The notes: generated from the sequence alone by a model not told the origin. DNA of 64,000 nucleotides from Actinoallomurus soli (GCF_024055715.1 NZ_JAMXMV010000035.1:1-64000), one strand, 5' to 3'; shown: positions 44,851-53,804, counted from the stretch's first letter. A program made the numbers and translations.

Positions 44851-45670
44851 CGCCCTCAAGGAGAAGGTCAAGGTGTCCGCAACCCCCGACGGGTCGGCCC
44901 CTCCGGTGGTGATCGACCCGAACCGCGAGCCGATCGTCGTCGTCGACGACCTGCACATCATCTACCGCGTGTACGGCGCGGGCGGGAAGGGCAACGCCAA
45001 CAACGCGCTCATGCGCGTCGTGCGCCGGCAGAACCGCCCCTCGATGAAGGAGGTCCACGCGATCCGCGGGATGTCCTTCGTCGCCTACAAGGGCGACGCG
45101 GTCGGCGTCATCGGCACCAACGGGTCGGGCAAGTCCACGCTGCTGAAGGCCATCGCCGGGCTGCTGCCGCCGCAGAAGGGCGGCGTCTACACCGCCGGCC
45201 AGCCGTCGCTGCTCGGCGTCAACGCCGCGCTGATGAACGACCTGACCGGTGAGCGCAACATCGTGCTCGGCTGCCTGGCGATGGGCATGGGGCCGGACGA
45301 GGTCAAGGCGAAGTACGACGAGATCGTGAAGTTCGCCGGGCTCAAGGAGGGCTTCATCCAGCTGCCGATGCGGGCGTACTCCTCCGGCATGGGCTCGCGG
45401 CTGCGGTTCGCGATCGCCGCGTCCAAGTCCCACGACGTGCTGCTGATCGACGAGGCGCTGGCCACCGGCGACGCGAAGTTCCGGCGCAAGAGCGCCGCGA
45501 AGATCGACGAGCTGCGCGAGGAGGCCGGTGCGGTCTTCCTGGTCGCCCACCAGCTCGACTCGATCCGGGAGATGTGCAACCGGGTGCTGTGGGTGGACGA
45601 GGGCCGGCTGGTCATGGACGGTGACACGGACACGGTCGTCGACGCCTACGTCGAGGCCACCGGGAAGTGA
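44843..45670 (+). CDS. Polysaccharide/teichoic acid export ABC ATPase (TagH/Wzt-like)
   Basis: This 275-residue ATPase is the partner of the preceding permease. Walker A is GTNGSGKS, and the signature segment reads YSSGMGSRLRFAIA, the form typical of TagH/Wzt. Walker B is DVLLIDEALATGD. An N-terminal extension (about 1-45) includes ADLHIIYRVYG-like sequence. No C-terminal carbohydrate-binding domain is present. It ends at a perfect terminator. Confidence 0.92.
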   Translation: MADALKEKVKVSATPDGSAPPVVIDPNREPIVVVDDLHIIYRVYGAGGKGNANNALMRVVRRQNRPSMKEVHAIRGMSFVAYKGDAVGVIGTNGSGKSTLLKAIAGLLPPQKGGVYTAGQPSLLGVNAALMNDLTGERNIVLGCLAMGMGPDEVKAKYDEIVKFAGLKEGFIQLPMRAYSSGMGSRLRFAIAASKSHDVLLIDEALATGDAKFRRKSAAKIDELREEAGAVFLVAHQLDSIREMCNRVLWVDEGRLVMDGDTDTVVDAYVEATGK

Positions 45671-45672
45671 TC

Positions 45673-45728
45673 GAGCCCGCTTCGGAGGTCGGACGACGTT
45701 CCGGGGAAGCGACCTCCGAAGCGGGCTC
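45673..45728. terminator. Perfect 19-bp bidirectional terminator
   Basis: GAGCCCGCTTCGGAGGTCG and CGACCTCCGAAGCGGGCTC pair without mismatch around 18 nt. It lies 2 nt after the export ATPase stop and 9 nt before the converging gene's stop. Confidence 0.85.
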
Positions 45729-45737
45729 TCGCCCGGA

Positions 45738-47021
45738 TCATCCGGGGTCCGGCACGCTGCCCTTCAGCTGGTAGTGAGACTGGGCGGCGTCCCAGAGCCG
45801 GGTGAAGTTGTTCTGGTAGGCGCCGTAGACGCCGGCCCCCTCGATACTGATCATCGTCTCGTCGTTGTGCCGCAGCGCCGGCTCGGTGTAGTTCGGGCTG
45901 CCGGTGATGACGACCTTCCGGGACCGCCCGGCGTACGTCCCGTCGATCAGGACGTACTTGGAGTGGGCGAAGGCGTCGACCTCGTCGCCGGTCTCCGCGT
46001 CGAAGTACATGTAGTGGCTGCTCAGCAGCTCCGGCCCGTCCTCCTGTTCGAGGATCTCGCGGGCCCGGTCGCTCAGGTTCGTGTAGATGACCCGGACGTC
46101 ACAGCCCTGGTGGGACAGCGACCAGAGCCGCTCGGCGACGTCCGTACGGCTCAGGTTGAACGTCGTCACGTGGACGGACGTGCCGCCTCCGCAGCCGACC
46201 TTCCCGAGCAACCGGTACAGGGTGTCGGTCGTGGCCGAGTCGCCCGCGCGGGGGAAGGTGTACGCGGTGACGGGCCCGCTTCGGGTCACGCGGTAGTGGT
46301 CCCGCTCGTGATGCCGGGCGGCCAGCGCGGAGAAGTAGCGGCCGTACGCCCGGTAGAGGCGCGCGTCGCTGATCGTGAACGCGTTGTTCCAGGCGTTGAC
46401 CCGGTTGCGGGTGGTCAGGTTGGCCGAGGACTGCACGACGACGTTCCGCGCCCGTCCGGTGCGCGAGAACAGGAAGAACTTGTTATGCATGATCGTGTCG
46501 CCGACACAGCCCTTGTGGCAGGCCACCACCCACGATGACCTCTTGCGGCTGGTGCCCAGCGCCCGCTCGACGCGGCGGTACGCGTCGTTGTCCCGGGTGC
46601 TCGCGTCGACGACCAGCTGAACGTGCGCGCCCCGTCGCTTGGCGTCGGTCAGGGTCCGGGCGAACGCCTGCGACGTGAACATGAACACCGCGATCCGAAT
46701 CAGCGCGCCCCGGGGAGCGCCGGCCGTCAGCTGGTTCACGTGGTGGGCGATGGCGTTCTGCTCCGCCGCCGACCCGGAGGGGACGTTGAACACGGCGGAG
46801 GGCCGCAGGGCGGCCGCCGGGCGGATGCCGGAGGCGGTTCCGAGCCCTCCCGGCACGACGGTCCCCCGCACCGCGGACGCCGCGGACGCCGGCGAGACCG
46901 ACGAGGCCAGTGCGGCCGGCGGGCCTGACCGGACCGATCGGGCCCACGAGGCCGGGGCCGGCGAGGAGGCACCGGCGACGGCGACGGCCGTGCCGACCGC
47001 CGCGATGGCGAGTCCACGCAT
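45738..47021 (-). CDS. Secreted phospholipase D-like protein
   Basis: This is a 427-residue precursor with a signal peptide (1-25) and an Ala/Ser-rich linker to about 75. Two PLD half-domains follow. The second HKD motif is intact (H353, K355, D360 with GSPNYT after it). In the first, H179 and K181 are present but the Asp position is S186, with SSANLT after it. Internal Cys pairs (C168/C172, C277, C307) could form disulfides. Single-motif deviations occur in actinobacterial secreted PLD-like nucleases and lipases. ATG 47021 has AGGAGA upstream. Confidence 0.82.
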   Translation of the reverse strand: MRGLAIAAVGTAVAVAGASSPAPASWARSVRSGPPAALASSVSPASAASAVRGTVVPGGLGTASGIRPAAALRPSAVFNVPSGSAAEQNAIAHHVNQLTAGAPRGALIRIAVFMFTSQAFARTLTDAKRRGAHVQLVVDASTRDNDAYRRVERALGTSRKRSSWVVACHKGCVGDTIMHNKFFLFSRTGRARNVVVQSSANLTTRNRVNAWNNAFTISDARLYRAYGRYFSALAARHHERDHYRVTRSGPVTAYTFPRAGDSATTDTLYRLLGKVGCGGGTSVHVTTFNLSRTDVAERLWSLSHQGCDVRVIYTNLSDRAREILEQEDGPELLSSHYMYFDAETGDEVDAFAHSKYVLIDGTYAGRSRKVVITGSPNYTEPALRHNDETMISIEGAGVYGAYQNNFTRLWDAAQSHYQLKGSVPDPG

Positions 47022-47323
47022 GTCCTGATTTCTCCTCTTTTTGGGACGGGCGGGCGGACGGCCGGTCCGCGCGCACCCGGAGTTCGAGCGATGTAGATCA
47101 CGCACTGTAGCGCTTCGGTCACACAGGACACACGACTTACCCAAGAAAAGCCCCGGATGCGGGCCTGTGCGGCAACTGCCGCTGGAAGCCAGGCCAAGAG
47201 CGATCTACTTTCGAGGGAGGAACCTCTGTACGGGGAAGGCCCAATGCCGGTTGCGCGTCCTCTGTCCCGACACGACTTCCTCCATCCCTTCCGCTCCGTC
47301 ACTCCGTCCGCGCCCACCCGCCG
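47022..47323. other. Divergent intergenic region
   Basis: This 302 bp stretch separates the PLD-like gene from the ABC importer genes. It holds both ribosome binding sites and presumably both promoters, but I cannot place hexamers with confidence. Confidence 0.35.
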
Positions 47324-48373
47324 GTGAGGGTCCTCGAGACGCGGGGCCTGGTGAAGGTGTACGAAGGCCGCCGCAAGCAGCACGTGCGCGCGCTCGACGG
47401 CGTCGACCTGACCACCGAGCAGGGTGAGTGCCTGGCCCTCCTCGGACCGGCGGGCGCGGGCAAGACCACGCTCCTGCGCACCATCGCCGGCCTGGAGTCC
47501 CCGACGCTGGGCGAGGTCCACCTCGGCGGGCACCTCATGAACGGCCTGCCGCCGCGGGCCCGCCGGGTCGGCCTGGTCGTCCCCTCGCACGCCCTGTATC
47601 CGCACAAGAGCGTGCGCGGCAACATCGAGTTCCCGCTCAAGGCCGAGCACGTGCCCCGCGCGATGCGCGAGCGCAAGGCCCGCTGGGCCGCCGACCTGCT
47701 CGGCATCCCCGACCTGCTGGGCCGCCGCCCCGGCCGGCTGTCGGCGGACGAACGCCGCCGGGTGGCCCTCGCCCGCGCCCTCGTCCGCGAACCGGCCGTC
47801 CTGCTGCTCGACGAGCCCCTGGCGGGCGTCGACCCGCGGTCCCGCGCCGCCGCCCGCGACGAACTGCGGTCGCTGCAGCGGCGGCTCGGCACCGCGATGA
47901 TCTGTGTGACCCACGACCAGGCCGAGGCGACGGGGCTCGGCGACCGCGTCGCGGTCCTGGACGCCGGCCGGCTCCGCCAGGTCGGCACGCCACAGGACCT
48001 GTACGACGAGCCGGTCGACACCTTCGTCGCGACCCTCATCGGCACGCCGCCGATGAACCTCGTGCCGCGTGGCGACCGGCTCATCGGCTTCCGCCCCGAA
48101 CACCTGCTGCCCGCCGAGGAGGTCCCCCCGGACGGGCGGGTCACGATGCCGCTGCGCGTCGACCGGATCGAGCACCTGTCGGGCGACCGGCACGTGTACG
48201 GCCGCGTGACGCGCATCGGCCGCGAGACGCGGGTGATCGCGCGGTTGCCCGCCACCGTGACCACTCCGCTCGCCGGCGGGGAGACGCGCGAGTTCGCCGT
48301 GCCGGGCGACCGTGTGCGCTTCTTCGACGCCGAGTACGGCAACCGCACGGCGCCCGTACGGATCGGCGGGTGA
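47324..48373 (+). CDS. CUT1-like ABC transporter ATP-binding protein with unusual motifs
   Basis: This is a 349-residue ATPase with the MalK/UgpC plan: nucleotide-binding domain to about 230 and an OB-fold regulatory domain after. Walker A is GPAGAGKTT (41-49), and D163/E164 end Walker B. Two motifs deviate. The Q-loop position reads V-V-P87-S-H instead of V-F-Q-S-Y, and the signature reads LSADERRR instead of LSGGQRQR. GTG 47324 follows GCCCGCCGGTGA-like sequence without a clear site. Its stop overlaps the next gene (GTGA). Confidence 0.82.
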   Translation: MRVLETRGLVKVYEGRRKQHVRALDGVDLTTEQGECLALLGPAGAGKTTLLRTIAGLESPTLGEVHLGGHLMNGLPPRARRVGLVVPSHALYPHKSVRGNIEFPLKAEHVPRAMRERKARWAADLLGIPDLLGRRPGRLSADERRRVALARALVREPAVLLLDEPLAGVDPRSRAAARDELRSLQRRLGTAMICVTHDQAEATGLGDRVAVLDAGRLRQVGTPQDLYDEPVDTFVATLIGTPPMNLVPRGDRLIGFRPEHLLPAEEVPPDGRVTMPLRVDRIEHLSGDRHVYGRVTRIGRETRVIARLPATVTTPLAGGETREFAVPGDRVRFFDAEYGNRTAPVRIGG

Positions 48374-49278
48374 GCCGCGTGGCGGCGAACACCGCGTCTC
48401 GTCGCCGGGGCGGGCTCGCGGACCGGGAGGGCCTGCTCACCTGGCTGTTCCTGCTGCCGTCGGTCGTCTACCTGGCGGCGCTGGTCCTCGTGCCGCTCGC
48501 GCTGGCGATCGCGCTGGCGCTGTCCGGGGTGACGGCGGCCGCCCCGGCGTACCGGTTCACCGGCGTGCGGCGGTTCGGCTCCGTGCTGAGCGACGGCGCG
48601 TTCTGGCGGGCGCTGACCGGAACGCTGGTGGTCGCGGGCGTCTCGACGGTCCTCGTGGTCCTCTGCGGGCAGGTCCTGGCCCACGTTCTCCTGGCCCGGT
48701 TCCGCGGCCGGTGGCTCGTCCGGCCGCTCGTGCTCCTGCCGTGGACGACGCCGGCCGCGCTGTCGGCGACCTCCTGGCGGTGGCTGCTGGACTCCGCGCA
48801 CTCCCCCGCCGGACGGCTGCTGCGGGCCGCCGGCGTGGCGTCCTGGCACGAACGGCCCGCCATGGTCCTGGGCACGATCGTCGCCGTCCAGGTCTGGCGG
48901 CTGACGCCCCTGGCCGCCGTGGTCATGGCCGCCGGGCTCACCGCGATCCCCCGCGACGTACGGGACGCCGCACGCGTCGACGGGGCGGGCGCCGTACGGC
49001 GGGCGGTGGAGGTCGTGATCCCGCTCGCCCTGCCGTCGATCGCGGTCGCCGCACTCCTGACCGCGATCCTGACCTGCGCCGATGCGGCGGTCGCGGCCGT
49101 ACTGACCGGACCGGGAGGGTCGCCGTGGACGCTCGCCGCGCTCGCCTACGCGCGGGGGATCGAGGGCGGCGCGCTCGGGCGCGGCGCGGCGATCGCCGTC
49201 CTCCTGCTGCCCCTGCCCCTGGCCGGGGCTGCCGTCCTCCTGCGAGCCGGACGTTCCCCGGCGGAGGAGGCCGCGTGA
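48370..49278 (+). CDS. CUT1-like ABC transporter permease 1
   Basis: This 302-residue, six-helix permease is of the MalF/UgpA type. The EAA loop reads DVRDAARVDGAGAVRRAVEVV, giving the ATPase contact, followed by PLALPSIAV. GTG 48370 overlaps the ATPase gene's stop. Its own stop overlaps a micro-ORF. Confidence 0.85.
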   Translation: MSRVAANTASRRRGGLADREGLLTWLFLLPSVVYLAALVLVPLALAIALALSGVTAAAPAYRFTGVRRFGSVLSDGAFWRALTGTLVVAGVSTVLVVLCGQVLAHVLLARFRGRWLVRPLVLLPWTTPAALSATSWRWLLDSAHSPAGRLLRAAGVASWHERPAMVLGTIVAVQVWRLTPLAAVVMAAGLTAIPRDVRDAARVDGAGAVRRAVEVVIPLALPSIAVAALLTAILTCADAAVAAVLTGPGGSPWTLAALAYARGIEGGALGRGAAIAVLLLPLPLAGAAVLLRAGRSPAEEAA

Positions 49279-49316
49279 GCACCTTGGTCGCTCCTCCGGC
49301 GAAGGAGGTCGCGTGA
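49275..49316 (+). CDS. Micro-ORF, 13 codons
   Basis: GTG 49275 overlaps the permease 1 stop (GTGA); the frame reads VSTLVAPPAKEVA and stops at 49316. The KEV codons contain GAAGGAGG, the ribosome binding site for the next micro-ORF. It matches the second half of the SERSER units at 26915-27054 (V-A-P-P-x-K-E). Confidence 0.45.
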   Translation: MSTLVAPPAKEVA

Positions 49317-49384
49317 GGGAGCGGAGCGAGCGAGCCATCGGCACGGCATCTTTGACCGCTCCTGCGACGAAGGAGGCCCCGTGA
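49313..49384 (+). CDS. Micro-ORF, 23 codons, SERSER type
   Basis: GTG 49313 overlaps the preceding micro-ORF. The frame reads VRERSERAIGTASLTAPATK, then EAP and TGA at 49382-49384, overlapping the GTG of permease 2. Its length and the RERSER...ATKEAP plan match the units in the type VII-associated operon on the other strand. The KEA codons carry AAGGAGG for permease 2. Confidence 0.5.
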   Translation: MRERSERAIGTASLTAPATKEAP

Positions 49385-50220
49385 TCGGGGGGCTGGCCGC
49401 CCGGACGGCGGCGCGGGAACTCGCCCGGCAGCGGCGGCGCCAGGCCGTACGCCGGGTCGTGGAGCGCGCGGCGCTCTACGCGCTGGCGGCCGTCGCCTCG
49501 GTGCTCTGCGCGGCGCCGTTCCTGTGGAGCCTGTGGGCGGCCGTCCACGAGGTCCCGGCCGGGGAGAGCGTGCGCCTGCTGCGGTCGACGCCGTTCGGGG
49601 CGTGGGTGGGCCGTACGGTGCTCGTCGGCGGGCCGGTCACGGCGGTGACGGTGCTGCTCGCGCTGCCGGCCGCGTACGCGCTGCGCCGGAGGCGGTGGGG
49701 CGGCACGGCGGGCCGGATCATCGCCGTCCTCGCCCTCGTGCCGTCCGTGCTGCTCGCGGTGCCGCTGTCGTGGGCGGCGGACGGGCTCGGGCTCGGCGGC
49801 TCCCTGGGAACGCTGGTGCTCGTCGAGCCGGCGGTCACCGTTCCGGTGGGGGTGCTGCTGTTCGGCGGTTTCCTGCGGGCGGTTCCGGTGGACGTCGAGG
49901 AGCAGGCGCTCGTGGACGGGCACAGCCGCCTCGCGGCCTTCGTGCGGGTCGTCGTGCCGCTGCTGCGGCCCGCGATCGCCGCCGTCGCCGTCCTGGCGTT
50001 CACGCTGGCGGCCGGTGACCTGGTGTACGCGCGTGCGCTCGCCGGAGCGCGTTCGACGGTGGCGGCCGGGATCCCCGCCCACCTCGAACACGGGGCGGCT
50101 CCGCTCTGGCGGACGCTGCACCTGGGCGTCGCCGCCGTCGCGGTTCCGCTGGCGGCGGCGACCGACCTCGTACTGGGAAGGATCATCGCGGCGTCGGCGG
50201 GCACGGCTGATAGGACTTAG
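49381..50220 (+). CDS. CUT1-like ABC transporter permease 2
   Basis: This 279-residue, six-helix permease is of the MalG/UgpE type. The EAA loop is [20 protein letters not shown], followed by [10 protein letters not shown]. Its GTG start overlaps a micro-ORF, and AAGGAGG lies inside that ORF. No substrate-binding protein gene is found before or after the set, so the binding protein must be encoded elsewhere or the transporter works differently. The first 45 residues are unusually basic. Confidence 0.84.
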   Translation: MIGGLAARTAARELARQRRRQAVRRVVERAALYALAAVASVLCAAPFLWSLWAAVHEVPAGESVRLLRSTPFGAWVGRTVLVGGPVTAVTVLLALPAAYALRRRRWGGTAGRIIAVLALVPSVLLAVPLSWAADGLGLGGSLGTLVLVEPAVTVPVGVLLFGGFLRAVPVDVEEQALVDGHSRLAAFVRVVVPLLRPAIAAVAVLAFTLAAGDLVYARALAGARSTVAAGIPAHLEHGAAPLWRTLHLGVAAVAVPLAAATDLVLGRIIAASAGTADRT

Positions 50221-50252
50221 GCGTATCCGTCGAACCGACCGAGGAGGTTGCC

Positions 50253-50786
50253 ATGGCAGGCCGGCCACCGCTGCCGCACGAATTCCTGCCCGAGGTTCCG
50301 TCGTTCACCGTGACCAGCGACGACGTCGCGCACGGCGAGCGGCTGTCGAACGCGCACGTGTTCAACGACTGGGGGTTCAGCGGCGAGAACCTCTCTCCGC
50401 ACCTGCGCTGGGAGGGCGCCCCGGCGGAGACCAAGAGCTTCGCCGTCACCTGCTACGACCCCGACGCGCCGACCGGTAGCGGCTTCTGGCACTGGGTCCT
50501 GTACGACATCCCCGCCTCCGTGACCGAGCTGCCGACGGGCGCGGGCGGCGGTGACTTCAAGGGCCTGCCCGAGGGCGCCAAGCACGCCCGCAACGACTAC
50601 GGGAACAAGGAGTTCGACGGGGCCGCTCCGCCTCCCGGGGCGCCGCACCGCTACGCCTTCACCGTGCACGCGCTGGACGTCGAGAACCTCGGCGTCCCCG
50701 AGGACGCCTCGCCCGCGGTCGTCGGCTTCAACATCACCGGCCACACCCTGGGCCGCGCGCAGATCGTCCCCGAGTTCGAGAGCTGA
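50253..50786 (+). CDS. PEBP/YbhB-family protein
   Basis: This is a 177-residue protein of the Raf-kinase-inhibitor-like (YbhB/YbcL) family. It has the anion-binding pocket motifs [20 protein letters not shown] and [10 protein letters not shown]. It is cytoplasmic, with no signal peptide. GAGGTTGCC precedes the ATG. It lies 32 bp after permease 2 but is probably a separate function. Confidence 0.9.
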   Translation: MAGRPPLPHEFLPEVPSFTVTSDDVAHGERLSNAHVFNDWGFSGENLSPHLRWEGAPAETKSFAVTCYDPDAPTGSGFWHWVLYDIPASVTELPTGAGGGDFKGLPEGAKHARNDYGNKEFDGAAPPPGAPHRYAFTVHALDVENLGVPEDASPAVVGFNITGHTLGRAQIVPEFES

Positions 50787-50812
50787 CGTCTCCGCGCCGC
50801 CGCGCGTTCGTT

Positions 50813-50843
50813 CGTGGGGCCGTACCAGGGGTACGGCCCCACG
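50813..50843. terminator. Perfect 14-bp hairpin terminator
   Basis: CGTGGGGCCGTACC and GGTACGGCCCCACG pair perfectly across 3 nt, between the PEBP stop (50786) and the converging radical SAM gene's stop (50888). Confidence 0.85.
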
Positions 50844-50887
50844 ATCACTGTCGGCGGGCTAGCGGGAGGGCCATGCGATCGGGCCGG

Positions 50888-52264
50888 TCACAGGGACGGA
50901 CCCGCGGCGACGATGTCGTGCGCCGTCACGTCCCCGCCCGGCACGACCCCCTCGAACGGGAACCGGTCGCCGAAGGCCGGCCGCAGGTCGGTCAGCCACA
51001 CGGCCTCCGGGTCGTACTTGGCGAAGAACGGCCGGTTCACCAGCTCCGGGTCGCGGCACTGGATGAAGTGGAGGGCGAACAGCTTCTCCCCGCCGATCTC
51101 GACCACCCCGTCGACGCACACCTTGCCGGGCGTCGCGGACATGGACGGCCCGCGGACGGTGCGGCAGAGCCCCGAGGTGTTCTTGTAGGCGTCGCGGAAG
51201 ATCTCATACGCCCGGGCGAGGGGCACGGCGAAGTAGTCCTGTGGCCCGGTGTCACGTTCCACGAACATGTAGTAGGGGACCATGCCCATCCGCAGCTGTC
51301 GCCGCCACATGGTCTCCCAGGTCAGCGGCGTGTCGTTGATCGTGCGGATGAGCGGGGCCTGGGTGCGGATGACCGCGCCGGTGCCGCGGATGCGGCGGGT
51401 CGCCTCCGACACCAGGTGCGGTTCGAGCTCGCGCGGGTGCGTGAAGTGGGCCATGAACGCGAGGTTCTTTCCCGAGTTGACGACCTTCTCGAACAGACGG
51501 AGCGTGTCGTCGGCGTCGGGGTCGGTGACCCAGCGCTGCGGCCAGTAGGCCAGGGCCTTGCTGCCGATCCGGATCGACTCGAGCTGCTCGAGGTCCAGCA
51601 GCGGCTCGATGTAGCGGCGAAGGACGGTCTCGCCCATGATCATCGGGTCGCCGCCCGTGAACAGGACGCTGGTGACCTCCGGGTGGGCGAGCAGGTAGCG
51701 CTTGAGCCGGTCGACGTCGTCGCCCGCCATCTTCAGGTCGGGCTCGCCGACGAACTGCGCCCACCGGAAGCAGTAGGTGCAGTAGGCGTGGCACGTCTGG
51801 CCCTGCTTGGGGAAGAACAGCACGGTCTCGGGGTACTTGTGCTGCACCCCGGGCATCGGCTCCTCTTCGAGGGTCGGGATGTTGAGCTGCAGCTGTCCCG
51901 CCGGATGCGGGTTGAGCTTGAGCCGGACCTCGTGGGCGGCGGCGTTCACCTCGGCGCGAGGCGCTCCCCGACGCAGCAGGTCGGAGATGCGAGCGACGTC
52001 CTCCGCGGGGAGCATGTCCTCCTGCGGGAAGACGAGCCGGTAGATCGGGTCGTCCGGGGCGGCGGACCAGTCGATCAGCTCGTCGACGACGTAGCTGTTG
52101 GTGCGGAACGGCAGCACCGTAGCGACCGCCTGGATCGCCAGGCGTTGCTCGGCGGTCAGCCCGGCGCGAGCTGTGAGCTCGTCCAGATGCTTCGCCGTGA
52201 AGGCGCGGAACCTGCGGCCGGTGGTGTTCACCGCGGCCGGCGCCGCGTCATTGACCAAGGTCAC
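50888..52264 (-). CDS. KamA-family radical SAM enzyme (lysine 2,3-aminomutase-like)
   Basis: This is a 458-residue protein. C158, C162 and C165 (CHAYCTYC) bind the 4Fe-4S cluster, and GGDP at 204-207 contacts S-adenosylmethionine. The C-terminal third carries the conserved IRTQAPLIRTIND and PYYMF strands of the PLP-binding aminomutases. It stands alone, between a terminator and a 349-bp upstream gap. Candidates are lysine 2,3-aminomutase (osmolyte or antibiotic beta-lysine) or another amino-acid 2,3-aminomutase; EpmB is less likely without epmA or efp beside it. GTG start at 52264. Confidence 0.85.
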   Translation of the reverse strand: MTLVNDAAPAAVNTTGRRFRAFTAKHLDELTARAGLTAEQRLAIQAVATVLPFRTNSYVVDELIDWSAAPDDPIYRLVFPQEDMLPAEDVARISDLLRRGAPRAEVNAAAHEVRLKLNPHPAGQLQLNIPTLEEEPMPGVQHKYPETVLFFPKQGQTCHAYCTYCFRWAQFVGEPDLKMAGDDVDRLKRYLLAHPEVTSVLFTGGDPMIMGETVLRRYIEPLLDLEQLESIRIGSKALAYWPQRWVTDPDADDTLRLFEKVVNSGKNLAFMAHFTHPRELEPHLVSEATRRIRGTGAVIRTQAPLIRTINDTPLTWETMWRRQLRMGMVPYYMFVERDTGPQDYFAVPLARAYEIFRDAYKNTSGLCRTVRGPSMSATPGKVCVDGVVEIGGEKLFALHFIQCRDPELVNRPFFAKYDPEAVWLTDLRPAFGDRFPFEGVVPGGDVTAHDIVAAGPSL

Positions 52265-52613
52265 GTTGACGTTACTCCTCCGAGTCGACGGGAAACGCGC
52301 AGGCGGCCGCGCGGACCGGGCTCTCAGGGGCCCCTCCGCAGGCGGCTCGCCGTCCGGGATCTCCTCCTTAACCGTCGGACCACGACGTCATCGCGTCGCA
52401 GCGATGCCACGCTCCCCAGCGCTATTGAACCTGTTGAGCCCCGTTTCTTACGAATTGGATACCCGCAGACAGGCTTATCGATACGCAGGCGCGGGGCCCT
52501 AAATGATCAACGATCGACGGTCCGCGGAAGTGTCGGACCGACACGCGGGCCCGGATCGTGATCTTGTCCGAGGGCTGCGCCATACTTCCGGTTGACGGAT
52601 CCCAGACGCGACA
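52265..52613. other. Divergent intergenic region
   Basis: This 349 bp stretch separates the KamA-like gene from the GH18-like gene. Lower-GC patches (about 52420-52520 and 52555-52600) are likely promoter sites. No gene or clear operator is visible. Confidence 0.4.
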
Positions 52614-53804
52614 GTGGTCACCGCGGTCAGCGATGTCCCTGCCGCCCCACGAGGAGAGGCCGTGGGCAGACACCGCAAGCGCCGCGCGGCACCCCGGCTG
52701 AGCCGCAGGATCGCGCTGCTCTCGGCCGGTCTGCTCATTCCCTGTACGGGCGGTGCCGCCGTCCTGGCGGCGACGACCCACCTGGACGAGCACGCGGCCC
52801 CGTCGGCCCGCTCGCGCACCGCCTCCCGGCCCGACGCCGCCATCACGGAAATGCCCGGGACCCGCTCGCGCCCGGCCGGCACCCACCCGGCGCCCACCGT
52901 CTCCAGCACCACCGCGGCCCCGGAGCCGAGCGCCTCGGCGGCCCCGGCCGCCGACGTTCCCTTCGCGCCGTACGCCGACGTGCTGACCTGGCCGCCGCTG
53001 GACTTCGCCAAGACCGCGGCGCGGACGGGAGTGAAGACCTACACGCTCGGGTTCGTCGCGGCCGGCGACGGGTGCACGGCGACCTGGGGCGGCCTGACGC
53101 CGCTCGGCGACGCGGTCGTCCGCAAGCAGATCAAGAAGGTCCCCGGCGACACCATCGTCTCCCTCGGCGGCCCGCGCGCCACCGAGCTCGCCCACGCCTG
53201 CACGGACGTCGACGAGCTGACCACGGCCTACCGCTCCGTCCTGACCACCACCGGAACCGAGCAGATCGACGTCTACCTCACCGACACGGCGCTGGCCGAC
53301 GACGCGGCGGCCGGCCGCCGCGCCGAGGCACTGGCCCGGCTGAGCCACGACCGGCCCGGCCTGCGCGTGTCGTTCACCCTTCCGCTGCACCGGACCGGCC
53401 TCACCGCCGACGCGCTCGGGACGCTACGGACGGCGACGGCGGCGGGCGTCGACGTCTCGATCGTCGATCTCCTTCCCTCGGAGACGACCGGATCGGGTGT
53501 GCAGGCCGCCGCGACCGCCGCCCACGGCCAGCTCCAGCGGCTGTACCACCAGGACGCGGACACGGTGTGGCGGCGGATGGGCGTCGCACCCGTCATCGGC
53601 GTCACGGGCACCGGCGCCGGATTCCAGCCCGACGACGCCCGGCAGATCCGCACCTGGGCCGTCACCCGTCACCTGGGCCGGCTGTCGATGTGGTCGATCA
53701 CCCGGGACACGCCGTGCACCGCCGACACCACCGCGCAGAACGACACGTGCAGCGGGCTCGACGAGGACGCCGGGGTCTTCTCCAGAATCCTGCAAGGATC
53801 GTAA
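52614..53804 (+). CDS. Secreted GH18-like protein with degenerate active site
   Basis: This is a 396-residue protein. A signal sequence or anchor lies at about 30-55, then a Pro/Ser/Thr/Ala linker to 115 and a GH18-like TIM-barrel (FAPYADVLTWPPLDFAKTAA, TLGFVAAGDGC, SLGGPR, then ACTDVDEL). This resembles actinobacterial chitinases of the GH18 type with carbohydrate-binding partners. The catalytic DxxDxDxE strand reads I218-D-V-Y-L-T223, so the middle Asp and the acid Glu are replaced by Tyr and Thr. Hydrolysis is unlikely, and sugar binding may remain. GTG 52614 is the first start. Confidence 0.72.
   Translation: MVTAVSDVPAAPRGEAVGRHRKRRAAPRLSRRIALLSAGLLIPCTGGAAVLAATTHLDEHAAPSARSRTASRPDAAITEMPGTRSRPAGTHPAPTVSSTTAAPEPSASAAPAADVPFAPYADVLTWPPLDFAKTAARTGVKTYTLGFVAAGDGCTATWGGLTPLGDAVVRKQIKKVPGDTIVSLGGPRATELAHACTDVDELTTAYRSVLTTTGTEQIDVYLTDTALADDAAAGRRAEALARLSHDRPGLRVSFTLPLHRTGLTADALGTLRTATAAGVDVSIVDLLPSETTGSGVQAAATAAHGQLQRLYHQDADTVWRRMGVAPVIGVTGTGAGFQPDDARQIRTWAVTRHLGRLSMWSITRDTPCTADTTAQNDTCSGLDEDAGVFSRILQGS

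Noticed and set aside
47428-48369. Permease 1 starting at 47428
   Set aside because: That part of the frame overlaps the ATPase gene entirely and is Pro/Arg-rich shadow sequence; the overlap start at 48370 fits the operon.
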